The notes under the pieces: generated by a model
Database searches by the model: none
Told to the model about the DNA's origin: nothing
Seen by the model: the letters and a program-made list of their open reading frames with translations, nothing else
Part shown: piece after piece, positions 1 to 9,499 of the stretch
Numbering within the stretch: position 1 is the first letter of the stretch
How the letters are laid out: every line of letters begins with the position of its first letter
Translations under genes and position numbers: made by a program
Origin: Levilactobacillus brevis
Lineage (GTDB): Bacteria; Bacillota; Bacilli; Lactobacillales; Lactobacillaceae
Assembly (NCBI GenBank): GCA_003666485.1
Contig: CP032931.1
Location: forward strand, 2,790,001 to 2,854,000
Direction: 5' to 3'
DNA: 64,000 nucleotides

Positions 1-401
1 CGGCCACTGGGTTTGTCCATCAATGTGCAGACCTTGATGGACTTCGCCTGACGGTCCTTCAACAGGTCCTCCAGGTACTTCAACGTCCGCCCCGTGTCGA
101 TAATGTCTTCAACTAACAAAATATCACGACCAGCAACGTCGGTGTCCAGGTCCTTGAGTAACTTGATGGTCCCAGAAGAAGCCGTCCCGCCGTTATAACT
201 GGAAACGTCAATAAAGTCAATCGTTGCGTAAATATCCATGTCGCGGATCACGTCGGTCATAAACAAGATGGCCCCCTTTAATACACAGATGATCAAGGGC
301 GTCTTGTCTTTGTAATCCTCGGCGAGTTGCGTGCCTAACCGTTTGCAGGCTGCGGCAATGTCTTCCTCACTGTAAAGGACCTTTAAAATATCGTTATTCA
401 T
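1..401 (-). CDS. hpt: Hypoxanthine phosphoribosyltransferase, 3' end cut by the window edge
   Basis: Purine salvage enzyme that converts hypoxanthine or guanine plus PRPP to IMP or GMP in the cytosol. The visible N-terminal 133 residues begin MNNDILKVLYSEEDI. They include the PRPP-binding segment LLVEDIIDTGRTL and the hood/loop segment SSYNGGTASSG typical of the Hpt family. The start is ATG at 401, preceded by a weak GGGGAA-type site. It follows tilS by 16 nt on the same strand, the tilS-hpt order seen in Bacillus and lactobacilli. About 45 C-terminal residues should lie left of the window, so completeness cannot be judged. Confidence 0.95.
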   Translation of the reverse strand, partial: MNNDILKVLYSEEDIAAACKRLGTQLAEDYKDKTPLIICVLKGAILFMTDVIRDMDIYATIDFIDVSSYNGGTASSGTIKLLKDLDTDVAGRDILLVEDIIDTGRTLKYLEDLLKDRQAKSIKVCTLMDKPSG

Positions 402-417
402 GCTGTTCCCCTTTCGC

Positions 418-1785
418 CTATTCATGCTTCCAAACAATATGATAGTTTTTTGTGTGCGGCCGTGGTGGGTAGACCGACCACTTCACGCCCAACAGCGCGA
501 GCACTTCTCCCGTCGCCGTGACCAAGACGACCTGCTGTTGCCGGTCGCTTTGGGGCACCTTGGCATTGATCAGCGCGCGACGCACCGATTGATGGTGCCC
601 CGTCGCCAGTCGTAACCGGTCGGCCGCTTGCCACGGACGAACCATTAAGGGCAACTGGTCGGCGGTCAAGGCCACCGTTTCGTGAGGAGAAAGTGTTGGT
701 TGCTGTTCAGTCGTGAAGCAGCCAATCTGCCAGCCGTTACCAACCGACCGCCATTGGTTTAAGTCTACCATAAATCTAAAATGTTCCACGGATTTTTCCT
801 TGAAATTTTTCTGTTGTAAAAATTGAAAGTGGTCATACGTTTTAATGAATGCCCAATCTTGACCGAACGCCACAGTTCCCGTGGGTCGTTGGCCATTGGC
901 CAGTAGCTGCAGACATTCCGTCAAATGGGCCTCGCTGACACTGGTGCCGGGCGCACTGCGACTGATCAGTCGTGCCAACAATAACCGTTGCTCCGCTACC
1001 GGTGCTGCCAATAGCAACGCGGTTTGCCCGGTCACCGACGTTTGGTCGGTCACGATGTGAGCCAACTGCTGATCCAACGCGCGGTTCGCCACCGTCAACG
1101 TCGCCTGTAACTGCTGGGCGTATGCGTTCACGTGGGCCACAACCTGCGGATTTTCCGCCTGGAGCTGTGGTAAAATCTCGTGACGAACGCGGTTACGACT
1201 CGCCACCAACGCCTGATTCGTCGCATCCTCATACCAGGGAATCTGGTGCGCGCGGGCGTAAGCAATCAGCTGGGCCTTGGTAAACGGCAACAATGGGTGA
1301 ATCACCCGTCCCGGTGCCAGTGGTCGGCTGGGAGCCATGCCGGTCAATTGATCCAGCTGCCCCCCACGCATCAGCTTCAGCAGTACCGTTTCGGCCTGTT
1401 CGTCGGCCTGATGGGCGGTTGCCACCCACGCTGCGTGGTGTTGCTGTAGTTGCGTTTGAAAGAACTGGTAGCGAAATGCGCGCGCGGCCGCCTCAACGCC
1501 GTGTGTGGGGTGCGCGTCGCTTGGCCAGACCGCCACCTCTAGTGGCAACTGCCGGTCAGCGCACCACCGCCGCAAAAACGCCGCTTCGGTCTGACTCTGT
1601 TGGCGTAACTGGTGATTGACGTGCACGACCGTGATGGCTGGCCGTTGAGCGGCCGGTAACCGCAAAATCAGCTGAAGCAACACCATGGAGTCGACCCCCG
1701 TCGAAACGGCAACGAGCACCCGCTGCTGAGGATCATCCCAGCCGTTTGCGCGCCAATTTTGCTGAAAAGCCGTCTCTAACGTCAC
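418..1785 (-). CDS. tilS: tRNA(Ile)-lysidine synthase
   Basis: Modifies cytidine 34 of the CAU-anticodon tRNA-Ile to lysidine using ATP and lysine, which switches codon reading from AUG to AUA; essential in most bacteria. The 455-residue product has the N-type ATP-pyrophosphatase P-loop as VAVSTGVDSMVLL near residue 26; the second Gly of the usual SGGxDS is Val. It also has ATAHQADEQAETVLLKLMRGG in the catalytic domain and a C-terminal TilS domain (about residues 360-455). The start is GTG at 1785 behind a G-rich site. A terminator hairpin lies only 26 nt upstream, so expression probably depends on readthrough from the S1-protein gene or on a promoter not recognised here. Confidence 0.93.
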   Translation of the reverse strand: MTLETAFQQNWRANGWDDPQQRVLVAVSTGVDSMVLLQLILRLPAAQRPAITVVHVNHQLRQQSQTEAAFLRRWCADRQLPLEVAVWPSDAHPTHGVEAAARAFRYQFFQTQLQQHHAAWVATAHQADEQAETVLLKLMRGGQLDQLTGMAPSRPLAPGRVIHPLLPFTKAQLIAYARAHQIPWYEDATNQALVASRNRVRHEILPQLQAENPQVVAHVNAYAQQLQATLTVANRALDQQLAHIVTDQTSVTGQTALLLAAPVAEQRLLLARLISRSAPGTSVSEAHLTECLQLLANGQRPTGTVAFGQDWAFIKTYDHFQFLQQKNFKEKSVEHFRFMVDLNQWRSVGNGWQIGCFTTEQQPTLSPHETVALTADQLPLMVRPWQAADRLRLATGHHQSVRRALINAKVPQSDRQQQVVLVTATGEVLALLGVKWSVYPPRPHTKNYHIVWKHE

Positions 1786-1810
1786 CTGTCACACCCCCAC
1801 TCTCGTTACC

Positions 1811-1834
1811 AAAAAGGGCCGCACGAATGCGGTC
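1811..1834 (-). terminator. Rho-independent terminator between the S1-domain gene and tilS
   Basis: On the minus strand an 8-bp GC-rich stem with one mismatch is capped by a TTCG tetraloop and followed by five T. It sits in the 65-nt gap upstream of tilS, so it likely sets the tilS-to-S1 transcript ratio. Confidence 0.75.
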
Positions 1835-1849
1835 CTGATTAAAGGCAGA

Positions 1850-2404
1850 TTAACTGCGCCGGCCACCACGGCCACCACGCTTACCTTCAGTGTTACGTTT
1901 AATCGTTGCCAAACGGTCCTCACTTTGCTTCAAGAACCCTGACATCAAGTCGTCGAAGCTTTCTTCATGTTTAGCCGAGTGATGGCTTGAGAAGCGACCA
2001 TTCGCTGAACTGTGATGTGGCCGAGACCCGTTGTTTTCAAACCGGCGGCCACCATGACCGTGGTTCTCACCACCGCGATTGCCACCATTACCGTGGAATT
2101 CATGATTTCCACCATGATTGTTCTCACGATGTTCATTGTGGCTATGATGTGGCCGTTCTGACGCCGGATGGTCCGTCGCCTTACGAATCGACAGCCCAAT
2201 CTTTCCATCATTGCCGACAGTTAATACCTTAACCGTTACCTCGTCACCAACGGATAACACGTCATGGATGTCCTTAACGTACCCGTCAGAAATTTCACTA
2301 ATGTGCACCAGCCCGGTCTTGTGGTCACCTAAATCAACAAATGCACCAAAGTTCGTAATTCCGGAGACCTTTCCGGTAACTTTAGCTCCAACCTCGATTG
2401 CCAT
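1850..2404 (-). CDS. S1 RNA-binding domain protein (YabR / general stress protein 13 type)
   Basis: Small cytosolic RNA-binding protein; YabR-like proteins are thought to act with ribosomes or translation. Residues 1-75 form one S1 domain (MAIEVGAKVTGKV, TNFGAFVDLG, GLVHISEIS, KIGLSIRKA). The rest is a low-complexity His/Asn/Gly/Arg tail ending in an RGGRGGRR cluster, which suggests extra RNA contact. I chose ATG at 2404 because MAIEVG matches the start of the Bacillus homologue; an in-frame TTG at 2410 is also possible because GGAGG lies 6 nt from it and 12 nt from the ATG. It lies between divIC and tilS as in Bacillus. Exact cellular role is uncertain. Confidence 0.9.
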   Translation of the reverse strand: MAIEVGAKVTGKVSGITNFGAFVDLGDHKTGLVHISEISDGYVKDIHDVLSVGDEVTVKVLTVGNDGKIGLSIRKATDHPASERPHHSHNEHRENNHGGNHEFHGNGGNRGGENHGHGGRRFENNGSRPHHSSANGRFSSHHSAKHEESFDDLMSGFLKQSEDRLATIKRNTEGKRGGRGGRRS

Positions 2405-2438
2405 AAACAAGAAGTTCCTCCTTAAAATAAGTGCTTTC

Positions 2439-2444
2439 AGTATA
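2439..2444 (-). promoter_or_regulatory. Putative -10 element for the S1-domain gene
   Basis: TATACT on the minus strand about 35 nt upstream of the start codon. The hexamer 17 nt further up (TGTGGC) is a poor -35 match, so the assignment rests mainly on the -10. Confidence 0.4.
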
Positions 2445-2599
2445 ACACAATTCTTCCCAATGCCACACGTCCAAACGAAAAAAATACAGCCCCTTGACCA
2501 AGTTTTTGACAGCCGGTAAACCTTGTTAAATTAACTTTCAACCGAATTAATCGTCGCGCTGAACGGTTTCGTGAGCGGTGCAAAACCGGTTGCTTTTGA

Positions 2600-2715
2600 C
2601 ACGGTTTGAACTGGCCACCGACTATGGATCGGGTGAACAGGAGCGAGCCTGGCGTCGAACCACCGTCTCAAAGATGCCGGTTTCCAGAATGCCAGACCCT
2701 TCGTTCGTTAGACGC
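2600..2715 (+). repeat. Degenerate fragment of the class A structured intergenic repeat
   Basis: The segment around 2660-2710 (GTCGAACCACCGTCTCAAAG, then CCGGTTTCCAG) resembles the P3 and P4 parts of the class A elements at 3315 and 11794. The closing helix is not recognisable, so this is a decayed or partial copy. It lies between the S1-domain gene and divIC, in a gap of about 360 nt that otherwise holds a terminator and the S1 promoter region. Confidence 0.35.
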
Positions 2716-2728
2716 ATCTATCAAAAAG

Positions 2729-2756
2729 AGTCCAGGACGCTAATCCCAGACTCTCG
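2729..2756 (-). terminator. Terminator downstream of divIC
   Basis: On the minus strand, AGAGTC and GACTCT pair around a loop and are followed by a run of T, just after the divIC stop codon. Confidence 0.65.
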
Positions 2757-2764
2757 CGAAATCG

Positions 2765-3172
2765 TTATTTAGCCGTCACGTCGCTAGCGTGATCACCAGG
2801 GAGACTGTAAATCGTCTCACCGGTCTTGGAGTAATAGTACTTAGACCGAATCAACTGGCCCAAGTAGTCTTTGTCGTTCAGCTGCTTGATCTCAAGCTTC
2901 AGATCCGCATTCTTCGCCTGGGTCTTCGCCAAGTGTTGTTTGCTGGTCGTCACCTGCTGATTGACCTGATGAAGACTCGCATTGCTGCGAATCAACTGGA
3001 CCCCCAGGATGATGGCAAATACGGCAAACACCACGAGGATTCGTGTCGCCCGCCGCACGCGCCGGTGGCCCAGCCAACGGGTATGGTGCACAACCGCCTG
3101 CTGGTGATCTAATTTCCGCGTATAATCGTTTTCCAGTCGTTCAATCTTTGCCGTCGGTTTCGCGTCCGCCAT
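2765..3172 (-). CDS. divIC: Septum formation initiator DivIC (FtsB/DivIC family)
   Basis: Bitopic cell-division protein that joins FtsL and DivIB in the divisome and helps activate septal peptidoglycan synthesis. The product of about 135 residues has a basic cytoplasmic N-terminus (RRVRRATR), one membrane helix around residues 45-63 (ILVVFAVFAIILGVQLI), and an extracellular coiled coil with NADLKLEIKQLNDKDYLG and RSKYYYSKTGETIYSLP, the usual DivIC end. ATG at 3172 has AGGAG 8 nt upstream; the longer GTG start at 3181 would abut the ribosome site. Order with rqcP and the S1-domain gene is that of Bacillus. Confidence 0.92.
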   Translation of the reverse strand: MADAKPTAKIERLENDYTRKLDHQQAVVHHTRWLGHRRVRRATRILVVFAVFAIILGVQLIRSNASLHQVNQQVTTSKQHLAKTQAKNADLKLEIKQLNDKDYLGQLIRSKYYYSKTGETIYSLPGDHASDVTAK

Positions 3173-3314
3173 GGCCCTCACTCCTCAGTTTTCACCAAAT
3201 AGTTTAACTTGAGTATAGCAAGTTTCAAATACCACGTCTAGGCACCTACGCACATTGTAAAACATTCGTCACATTCCGTGGCGGCGGGGCCACTCACTGG
3301 CAACACTTGTGGCA

Positions 3315-3512
3315 CTGGCCGCCTACCGTTCGCCAAATATGGGCCGGAACGCTGTGGGCGGACGGTGAAAGCCTGAGAAGCGGTCTTTCACCTCGCTTTG
3401 AACCACCACAGACCGGTGTTTCAAAGGCGCCAGTCCCCTAACCGGCTAACACCGCTAAGGGGACTCCCACGGCTGAGCCCATATTTGGCTTCACTTCCGG
3501 CTACAACGGTGG
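3315..3512 (+). repeat. Class A structured intergenic repeat, copy A1
   Basis: Starts at CTGGCCGCC and ends near GGCTACAACGG. Helices visible by base pairing: P1 3333-3344 with 3477-3488 (CCAAATATGGGC/GCCCATATTTGG, perfect); inner P1b GTGGG 3354-3358 with CCCAC 3466-3470; P2 GTGAAAG 3365-3371 with CTTTCAC 3385-3391; P3 CTTTGAA 3396-3402 with TTCAAAG 3420-3426; P4 GTCCCCT 3433-3439 with AGGGGAC 3458-3464. No ORF with a plausible start spans it. It is one of six copies in the window; paired changes between copies keep the helices. Confidence 0.85.
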
Positions 3513-3634
3513 GTGTCAGCAGCACGATGTTTGTTAAGTCAATGAACTCCTGTAGTCAGCTGATACGCTATGGCCGAACGATTATCAACGAAATGGACAG
3601 CGGCAACCAGTCCCATCTCTCCCAGCATACGCAA

Positions 3635-3709
3635 AGAAGCCGTTCAACCAATCGCTAAGATTGAAGGACGGCTTCTATATTTTAGAGGCTTACCGAACGA
3701 TCGGTAAGG
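3635..3709. other. Two strong hairpins between repeat copies A1 and A2
   Basis: A long hairpin pairs AGAAGCCGT with ACGGCTTCT, with an inner CCAATC/GATTG pairing. It is followed by CTTACCG-N6-CGGTAAG at about 3688-3709. There is no good T-run on the minus strand, so I do not call a terminator for rqcP. The hairpins lie between two inverted structured repeats in the 800-nt gap between divIC and rqcP, which holds no gene I can support. Confidence 0.5.
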
Positions 3710-3765
3710 TGTTCGCTAACTGATAAGCCATCCGCAATCGGGCGACCTCAGTTAGTGTGCTTGTT

Positions 3766-3957
3766 AGTCACTATCAGAGCCGAGAGTGAAGCGAAATCTA
3801 GGCTCAGCCGGGGAATTTAGCAGCGTTCTTTGCTGATAAATTGGTGACTTTGAGACGTGGTCTTCGGCTCAAAGCAAGGGCCGAGACCGGGCTTTGGCTC
3901 GGACCGTCCTCCCCCAGCGTTCCAGCCTAGAGGTTCGCGCAACGGTAGGCGGCCAGC
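3766..3957 (-). repeat. Class A structured intergenic repeat, copy A2 (inverted)
   Basis: Read on the minus strand it starts at CTGGCCGCCTACCGTT and keeps the class A layout. The closing helix has a different sequence (TCTAGGCT-type, 3924-3938 with 3791-3804) but still pairs. P2 reads CCGAG...CTCGG and P3 CTTTGAG...CTCAAAG. With A1 it forms an inverted pair flanking 3513-3765. Confidence 0.75.
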
Positions 3958-3986
3958 CAAAACCACTGTCGCCCACCAAAGAACCG

Positions 3987-4259
3987 TTAGTTTTGGCGGA
4001 AGTCTTGTGCGTACTCTTCCTTGACGATGGTGTACATCCGTTCAGCATCGTCTTTTTTCGTGGTCTCTAAGAGTTCGTCGACTTGGACGGTCAGCGTCTT
4101 GTTCCCGAACTTGATGACCAATTCATCCTTCGGTGCTACTTCCGTTGAGGACTTGGCGACCTTCCCGTTGATTTCGATCCGGCCCTTGTCCGCAATTTCC
4201 TTAGCAACTGAGCGCCGTTTGATGATCCGTGAGACTTTTAAATATTTATCTAATCGCAT
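3987..4259 (-). CDS. rqcP: S4-domain RNA-binding protein RqcP (YabO/Hsp15 type)
   Basis: Ribosome-associated quality-control factor; RqcP binds stalled 50S-peptidyl-tRNA with RqcH and supports C-terminal alanine tailing. The 90-residue product is almost entirely one S4 fold: [16 protein letters not shown], then [16 protein letters not shown] and [17 protein letters not shown]. The length equals the usual YabO length. It starts 2 nt after the flippase stop codon, so the two are translationally linked. No membrane or secretion signal. Confidence 0.93.
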   Translation of the reverse strand: MRLDKYLKVSRIIKRRSVAKEIADKGRIEINGKVAKSSTEVAPKDELVIKFGNKTLTVQVDELLETTKKDDAERMYTIVKEEYAQDFRQN

Positions 4260-4260
4260 A

Positions 4261-5841
4261 TTATTTTCCTCCGTGTTGGCTAAGTTTCTGCCATAATCTT
4301 AACACTATTTCTGCGTGGGGAATCGCCAGCCATTCGCGCACGGTCAATAACCGCCAGCTCAGGGCTAAGCTGAAGAAAATGACGACCCCAACCGGAATCG
4401 TGATCAATAATCCAACGCCGGCGGCCAACCGGCCCGTTGCCAGCACCGGCCACCAAGCTTCCAGGAGCATGACCACGAGCCGCACGCCAGCGACCATGAG
4501 AATGGTACAGCCCAGCAAAGTCCGAATGAACGCCTGTGACCAGACGCCGGCCCGTAGCTCCTGTGCCGAGCCGTACCAGATCACGAGGAACATGACTGCC
4601 AGACTCAGCACCGTCAGCCAGCTGGCCCCGCCCGCACCGAAATGCAGGACGGCCCAGCGATTGGCGACGCATTTAACGACTAGTCCTGTCACCAGCGCCA
4701 CCACGGTCAGCCGGTAGCTGTCCTGACTTTGCAGCACGCTGTTGTACGTTTGAATCAATGTGGCCAAGATGATGCCCAGCATGTAGACTGCCAGCATCCC
4801 CGACCCCTGGGTATCGCCAAAGAGTAACCGATTGATCCAGGGCATCAGGCTGATCAGTCCCGCCGTGGCCGCACTGGCAATCACCAGCGCGATCCGCATC
4901 ATCGTGGTCGTCAGCCGTTTGAACGCCTGCGGACGGTCCTGATGTTGGGCCTCACTCAGAGCCGGCAAGAGTGACGTCGCAAAGGCGACCGCCACCACCA
5001 AGCCCAGTTGGACTAGCGGTTGGGCCCGGTCGTAGACGCCCTTTAGACTCTTGGCAGCCAGGTCACTCATCCCCCCAGCTACCAAGCCATTCTTGACCGT
5101 GAACGAATCGACCAGCTGGAGTAAGACCATCATGGCCGTCAGAAGACACAGGGTGCCCCCCTCGACCAACAATCGTCGGCCCAAATGGGGAACACGCCAA
5201 CCGGTCGGCTGTTGGGGTTGCCGCCAACGTGGCAGAACCATTAAGGCCGCCACCGCCGCAATAGTGCCACCACTGAGCGCCCACGTGCCCATCCGGTAAA
5301 CGGACCAGTCGTGGCTAGTCGCCCAACCGGCCGCCACCAAGATGACGACGACCCGGACCAACTGCTCGACCACTTGCGACCGTGCCGTGGGCAACATGTG
5401 AAACCGCCCTTGGTGATACCCCCGACCCACGGATAATGCCGGCATCAGGAGAAACATCCAGGCCACCATCTGAATCAATGGTGCCAACTGGCTGTCCCCC
5501 ATCCCCCGCGCAATAGCGGGCGCCCCGAGCATCAGGCCACCAAAGATGACCCCAGCAAGGCCCCAGACCCACCGGGAAACTTGGCGGGCCACTGCCTGTT
5601 GACTGGGTAGGTCGGGCGCTTCGGCAATTAATTTGGAAATAAAGACGGGCAACCCGCTCAGCGCAAAGGTCATCCCGATGCCGTAGAGCGGATAGACCTG
5701 TTGGTACACGTAAAAGCCGGTGTTGCCGACCATATTTTGAAAGGGTACCCGGTAGACCGCACTCAATAACTTGGCGATAAACGCTGCGATTGAGAGGATC
5801 AGGGCTCCCTGCAAGGTCGTATTTACGTTGCGGTTGCCCAT
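4261..5841 (-). CDS. Polysaccharide biosynthesis / MVF-type flippase (YabM, SpoVB-like)
   Basis: Integral membrane protein of the MOP superfamily, related to Bacillus YabM/SpoVB and lipid II flippases, likely moving a lipid-linked sugar across the membrane; the substrate is not shown by sequence. From ATG at 5841 (GAGGAGG 6 nt upstream; [16 protein letters not shown]) it has 526 residues and about 14 hydrophobic segments. The first contains [23 protein letters not shown], a family signature. The longer reading frame to 5907 adds a polar leader without a ribosome site. Lies between mfd (96 nt) and rqcP. Confidence 0.9.
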   Translation of the reverse strand: MGNRNVNTTLQGALILSIAAFIAKLLSAVYRVPFQNMVGNTGFYVYQQVYPLYGIGMTFALSGLPVFISKLIAEAPDLPSQQAVARQVSRWVWGLAGVIFGGLMLGAPAIARGMGDSQLAPLIQMVAWMFLLMPALSVGRGYHQGRFHMLPTARSQVVEQLVRVVVILVAAGWATSHDWSVYRMGTWALSGGTIAAVAALMVLPRWRQPQQPTGWRVPHLGRRLLVEGGTLCLLTAMMVLLQLVDSFTVKNGLVAGGMSDLAAKSLKGVYDRAQPLVQLGLVVAVAFATSLLPALSEAQHQDRPQAFKRLTTTMMRIALVIASAATAGLISLMPWINRLLFGDTQGSGMLAVYMLGIILATLIQTYNSVLQSQDSYRLTVVALVTGLVVKCVANRWAVLHFGAGGASWLTVLSLAVMFLVIWYGSAQELRAGVWSQAFIRTLLGCTILMVAGVRLVVMLLEAWWPVLATGRLAAGVGLLITIPVGVVIFFSLALSWRLLTVREWLAIPHAEIVLRLWQKLSQHGGK

Positions 5842-5937
5842 TGGCACCCTCCTCACTGATAGATGCGTTTCCTGGTCGCCCGCTAAACACGAGCGTTTCT
5901 CTGGCAACTACCCAAGTAGCCAGCGTTTCCGCCAAGC

Positions 5938-8900
5938 CTACTTCGTCGTTGCCGTATCGTCGTCCTTGGGCTTGGTGGTCACTTCCACGATATCACGCAG
6001 CGCTGCCAGGAACTGTTGGACCTGCGGCAACCAGTCGTTGACCGTCATCTTCGGTTGAATGACCAACTTGATGTGCAGCCGATCATCATTGATGCTGACG
6101 GTCGCCTTGAGATCAGTGGCAGCCAGCGCCTTGAAGACGTCCTCGCCACCTAGGATGTCGGTCCCCTGCTTGGAAATCGTGACAAAGACATCCCCGTTGA
6201 CCCGGCGAATCTTGTCGACCAGCGCCAAATCAGCGGCCAGCTTCAATTGGCCAATCGTGAGCAGTTGACTCACGGCCTCAGGATACTCGCCAAACCGGTC
6301 GATCAGGTCTGCTTGAATCTCGCTGACCTCAGCGTCATTTTCCAGTTGCCGAATCCGTTTGTACATTTCAATCTTCTGTTGTTCATCTTCAATGTAATCG
6401 CTCGGCAGGTACGCCTCGACGCCCAGTTCGACCGTGGTGTCGGTCTTCGGTTGCGTCTTCTTGCCCCGTTTCTTGGCAACGGCTTCATTTAACATTTGCG
6501 TGTATAAGTCATACCCCACGGAATTGATGAACCCGTGTTGTTGTTTTCCGAGCAAATTACCGGCTCCCCGAATCGACAGGTCACGCATGGCAATCTTAAA
6601 GCCAGATCCCAGTTCGGTGAAGTCCTTGATGGCCTCCAACCGCTTTTCACTGACCTCAGTCAGCACCTTGTTCGGCTTGTACGTGAAATATGCGTACGCC
6701 ACCCGGTTACTCCGGCCGATCCGTCCCCGCAATTGATACAGCTGGGACAGCCCCATCCGGTCCGCATTTTCCACAAACAACGTGTTGGCATTGGGGATAT
6801 CGATCCCGGTCTCAATGATGGTCGTGGTGACCAGCACATCGTACTCGCCACGCAAAAAGTCAAAGAGCACACCTTCCAATTGCGCTTCCGTCATCTTCCC
6901 GTGAATGAATCCGACACGGGCTTCTGGGACCAGAGATTGGACCTGGCCCACGGTCTTTTCGATGTCTTCAACCCGGTTGTGCAAGTAGAAGACTTGGCCG
7001 CCCCGTTGCATTTCACGACGAATCCCATCCTGAATGGCCCCGGCATTTTGTTCCATGACGTAGGTCTGAATGGGGAACCGGTTGGCCGGTGGCGTCTCAA
7101 TGACAGACAGGTCCCGGACCCCCAGCATCGACATGTGTAGGGTCCGCGGAATCGGTGTCGCGGTCAACGTCAGCACGTCCACGTTGGCCTTCAATTCCTT
7201 GAGCCGTTCCTTATGCTTGACCCCGAAGCGTTGTTCCTCATCGACCAGCACCAGTCCCAGGTTTTTAAATTTCACGTCCTGTGACAACAACCGGTGCGTG
7301 CCGACCACGATATCCAACTGGCCGCTCTCCAGATCCTTGATGGACTGGTGAATCTGCTTGGTCGTCCGGAACCGCGAGAACATCTCCACGTTAATGGGAT
7401 ATCCCTCAAACCGATTGACCATGGTGTCGTAGTGTTGTTGCGCCAAAATGGTCGTTGGCACCAAAAAAGCGACTTGCTTGCCTGCTTCAACGGCCTTAAA
7501 AGCCGCCCGCAAGGCTACTTCAGTCTTTCCGTAACCCACGTCACCGACCAACAGCCGGTCCATCGGCCGTGGCTTTTCCATGTCGTGTTTGACCTCTTCG
7601 ATCGTTCGCAACTGGTCCGGCGTCTCGGCATACGGAAAGTCGTTTTCAAAATCTGTCTGTAGTGAGTCATCCGGTGGGAAGGCATAGCCCTTTTCTGCAG
7701 CCCGCTTGGCGTACAGGTCGACCAATTCGTCGGCGATGTCCTCAATCTTTGCGGCAACCTTCCGCTTGGTCTTCGCCCACTCAGAGCCGCCCAGTTTGTT
7801 GATCTTGGGCTTCTTATCCTCGGAGGACACGTACTTTTGAATCAGGTTCAATTGGGTGACCGGGATAAAGAGTTGCGCATTGTCCTGGTAGTCGATGGTC
7901 ATGTAATCTTGATGCACGCCATCGACCGTCAGCGTCTGCATCCCAATGAACTTCCCGATCCCGTGATTGACGTGGACCACGTAATCGCCAGGCTTCAGGT
8001 CGGTATAACTCTTCAACCGTTCGGCGTTGGCCATGGTCTGGCGCCGCGGCCGCTTCTTCGTGATCTTCTGGAACATTTCGGCTTCTGTGATGATCACCAG
8101 ATTGGCCTCGGGCAGTTCAAACCCGGTGTGCAGCCGTTCTGGCACTAGCTGGGTCAGTCCGGCTTCGAGGTTAGCTGACTTGGTCAAAATGGCCTTGATT
8201 TCAAAATCATCCAGCGTCTGCTCGATCTTTTCCAAACGCTCCTCGTCTTGAACCAGGAGTACCACCGTCTGCTTCTGCTTTTGCCACCGGTCGATCTCGG
8301 TCTTCATCACGGGCAGTTGCCCGAAGAATTGTTGCATCGCCCGGGTGGTCACGTTGGTGATGGCTTGGAACCGTAAGCTGCCCATCCCCTTTTGGAACAG
8401 GGCTAGCATGATCTGCGCGTGGTCGTCGGCCTTCACGATAGGCCGCAGCTCACCGCCAAAGACCTGTTGTTCAAAGATCTGGTGGTGACTCAGCTTATCG
8501 GTTGCCCAGTTGGCTTCGTCTTCCAACAATTGCCGTTCGGCATCCTGGAGACGCGAATAATCCCCGAACAAGGCCAGTCCATCTGCGGGTAAGTAGTTCA
8601 GCAGTTGGTGGTGTTCTGGGAATAAATAATCGGCAAACTCCATTAATTGCGGATCAACGGACCCCTTCTTCAGGCCGTCGATCAGGGGTTGGACCTGATC
8701 CGTCAACATTTGTGCGGCGTCCTGGTCCAATTTGCCAGCTTGGTCGCGTAGTGCGGCGCTCAATGCCGTCGCACCAGCCGTCCGTTCAGCGGCCGTTAAA
8801 ATAAAGTCGGTCGCGGGTAGGACTTCCACCTGCTCGGCATTTTCAATGCTCCGCTGCGTGGCGGGGTCGAAGTACCGTAAGGAGTCGACCTCGGTATCAA

Positions 8901-9483
8901 AGAAGTCCAGTCGCACTGGGTAGTCCGCTGCCAACGGGTAAATGTCCACGATGGACCCCCGCACGGCAAAGTCTCCAGGTGCTGCGACCAATTTCTGATG
9001 GGCGTACCCCATGGCAAAGAGCTTCTGTTGCAGGCCTTCGAGGTCAAACTCATCACCGACCTTGACCGTGAACCGGGCGGCCGCAAAGTTATCTGGCGCT
9101 GGCAAGAACCGCCGGAGTCCCGACAGCGCCGTTACGATCACGACGGACCGGTCACTTTGCAAGGCACGCAAGGCGTCGATTCGCGCCGACCGATATTCTG
9201 GCGAACTCGTCGCCACCTCCGCCGCCAGCAATTCTTCTACCGGGAACTCAAAGAGCTCATCGTCTCGCAAGAGGTTCGCGAGGTCATCGACGAGCTGACC
9301 GGCGTGATATAAGGTATCCGTCACATAGACGATCGACCGTTGTTGGTCATGGAGCAGGCTGGCAATGAACAGCGTTTCGGCAGAACCATTGAGGCCGGTC
9401 ACCAGTTGTCGCTGGCCCGGCGCCAAGGTCCGCTTAATCGCTTGAAATTGCGCGGTCTGCGTCATAAATTCTTCTAAATTCAC
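5938..9483 (-). CDS. mfd: Transcription-repair coupling factor Mfd
   Basis: ATP-dependent translocase that removes RNA polymerase stalled at DNA damage and recruits UvrA. At 1181 residues it is full length. Order: UvrB-like region (about 1-350), CarD-like RNAP-interaction domain (about 490-560; GDYVVHVNHGIGKF), helicase lobes with Walker A GDVGYGKTEVALRAA and Walker B DEEQRFG, SATPIPRT-like motif as TATPIPRTLHMS, motif VI region TTTIIETGIDIPN and QLRGRIGRS, and a C-terminal TRCF domain. The start is GTG at 9483 with AGGAAG upstream. Follows pth by 16 nt; pth-mfd-yabM order is conserved in Firmicutes. Confidence 0.97.
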   Translation of the reverse strand: MNLEEFMTQTAQFQAIKRTLAPGQRQLVTGLNGSAETLFIASLLHDQQRSIVYVTDTLYHAGQLVDDLANLLRDDELFEFPVEELLAAEVATSSPEYRSARIDALRALQSDRSVVIVTALSGLRRFLPAPDNFAAARFTVKVGDEFDLEGLQQKLFAMGYAHQKLVAAPGDFAVRGSIVDIYPLAADYPVRLDFFDTEVDSLRYFDPATQRSIENAEQVEVLPATDFILTAAERTAGATALSAALRDQAGKLDQDAAQMLTDQVQPLIDGLKKGSVDPQLMEFADYLFPEHHQLLNYLPADGLALFGDYSRLQDAERQLLEDEANWATDKLSHHQIFEQQVFGGELRPIVKADDHAQIMLALFQKGMGSLRFQAITNVTTRAMQQFFGQLPVMKTEIDRWQKQKQTVVLLVQDEERLEKIEQTLDDFEIKAILTKSANLEAGLTQLVPERLHTGFELPEANLVIITEAEMFQKITKKRPRRQTMANAERLKSYTDLKPGDYVVHVNHGIGKFIGMQTLTVDGVHQDYMTIDYQDNAQLFIPVTQLNLIQKYVSSEDKKPKINKLGGSEWAKTKRKVAAKIEDIADELVDLYAKRAAEKGYAFPPDDSLQTDFENDFPYAETPDQLRTIEEVKHDMEKPRPMDRLLVGDVGYGKTEVALRAAFKAVEAGKQVAFLVPTTILAQQHYDTMVNRFEGYPINVEMFSRFRTTKQIHQSIKDLESGQLDIVVGTHRLLSQDVKFKNLGLVLVDEEQRFGVKHKERLKELKANVDVLTLTATPIPRTLHMSMLGVRDLSVIETPPANRFPIQTYVMEQNAGAIQDGIRREMQRGGQVFYLHNRVEDIEKTVGQVQSLVPEARVGFIHGKMTEAQLEGVLFDFLRGEYDVLVTTTIIETGIDIPNANTLFVENADRMGLSQLYQLRGRIGRSNRVAYAYFTYKPNKVLTEVSEKRLEAIKDFTELGSGFKIAMRDLSIRGAGNLLGKQQHGFINSVGYDLYTQMLNEAVAKKRGKKTQPKTDTTVELGVEAYLPSDYIEDEQQKIEMYKRIRQLENDAEVSEIQADLIDRFGEYPEAVSQLLTIGQLKLAADLALVDKIRRVNGDVFVTISKQGTDILGGEDVFKALAATDLKATVSINDDRLHIKLVIQPKMTVNDWLPQVQQFLAALRDIVEVTTKPKDDDTATTK

Positions 9484-9499
9484 GCGATAACTTCCTATC

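Noticed and set aside
2578-2772. Plus-strand ORF in the S1-divIC gap
   Set aside because: It overlaps a decayed repeat and a terminator and has no ribosome site.
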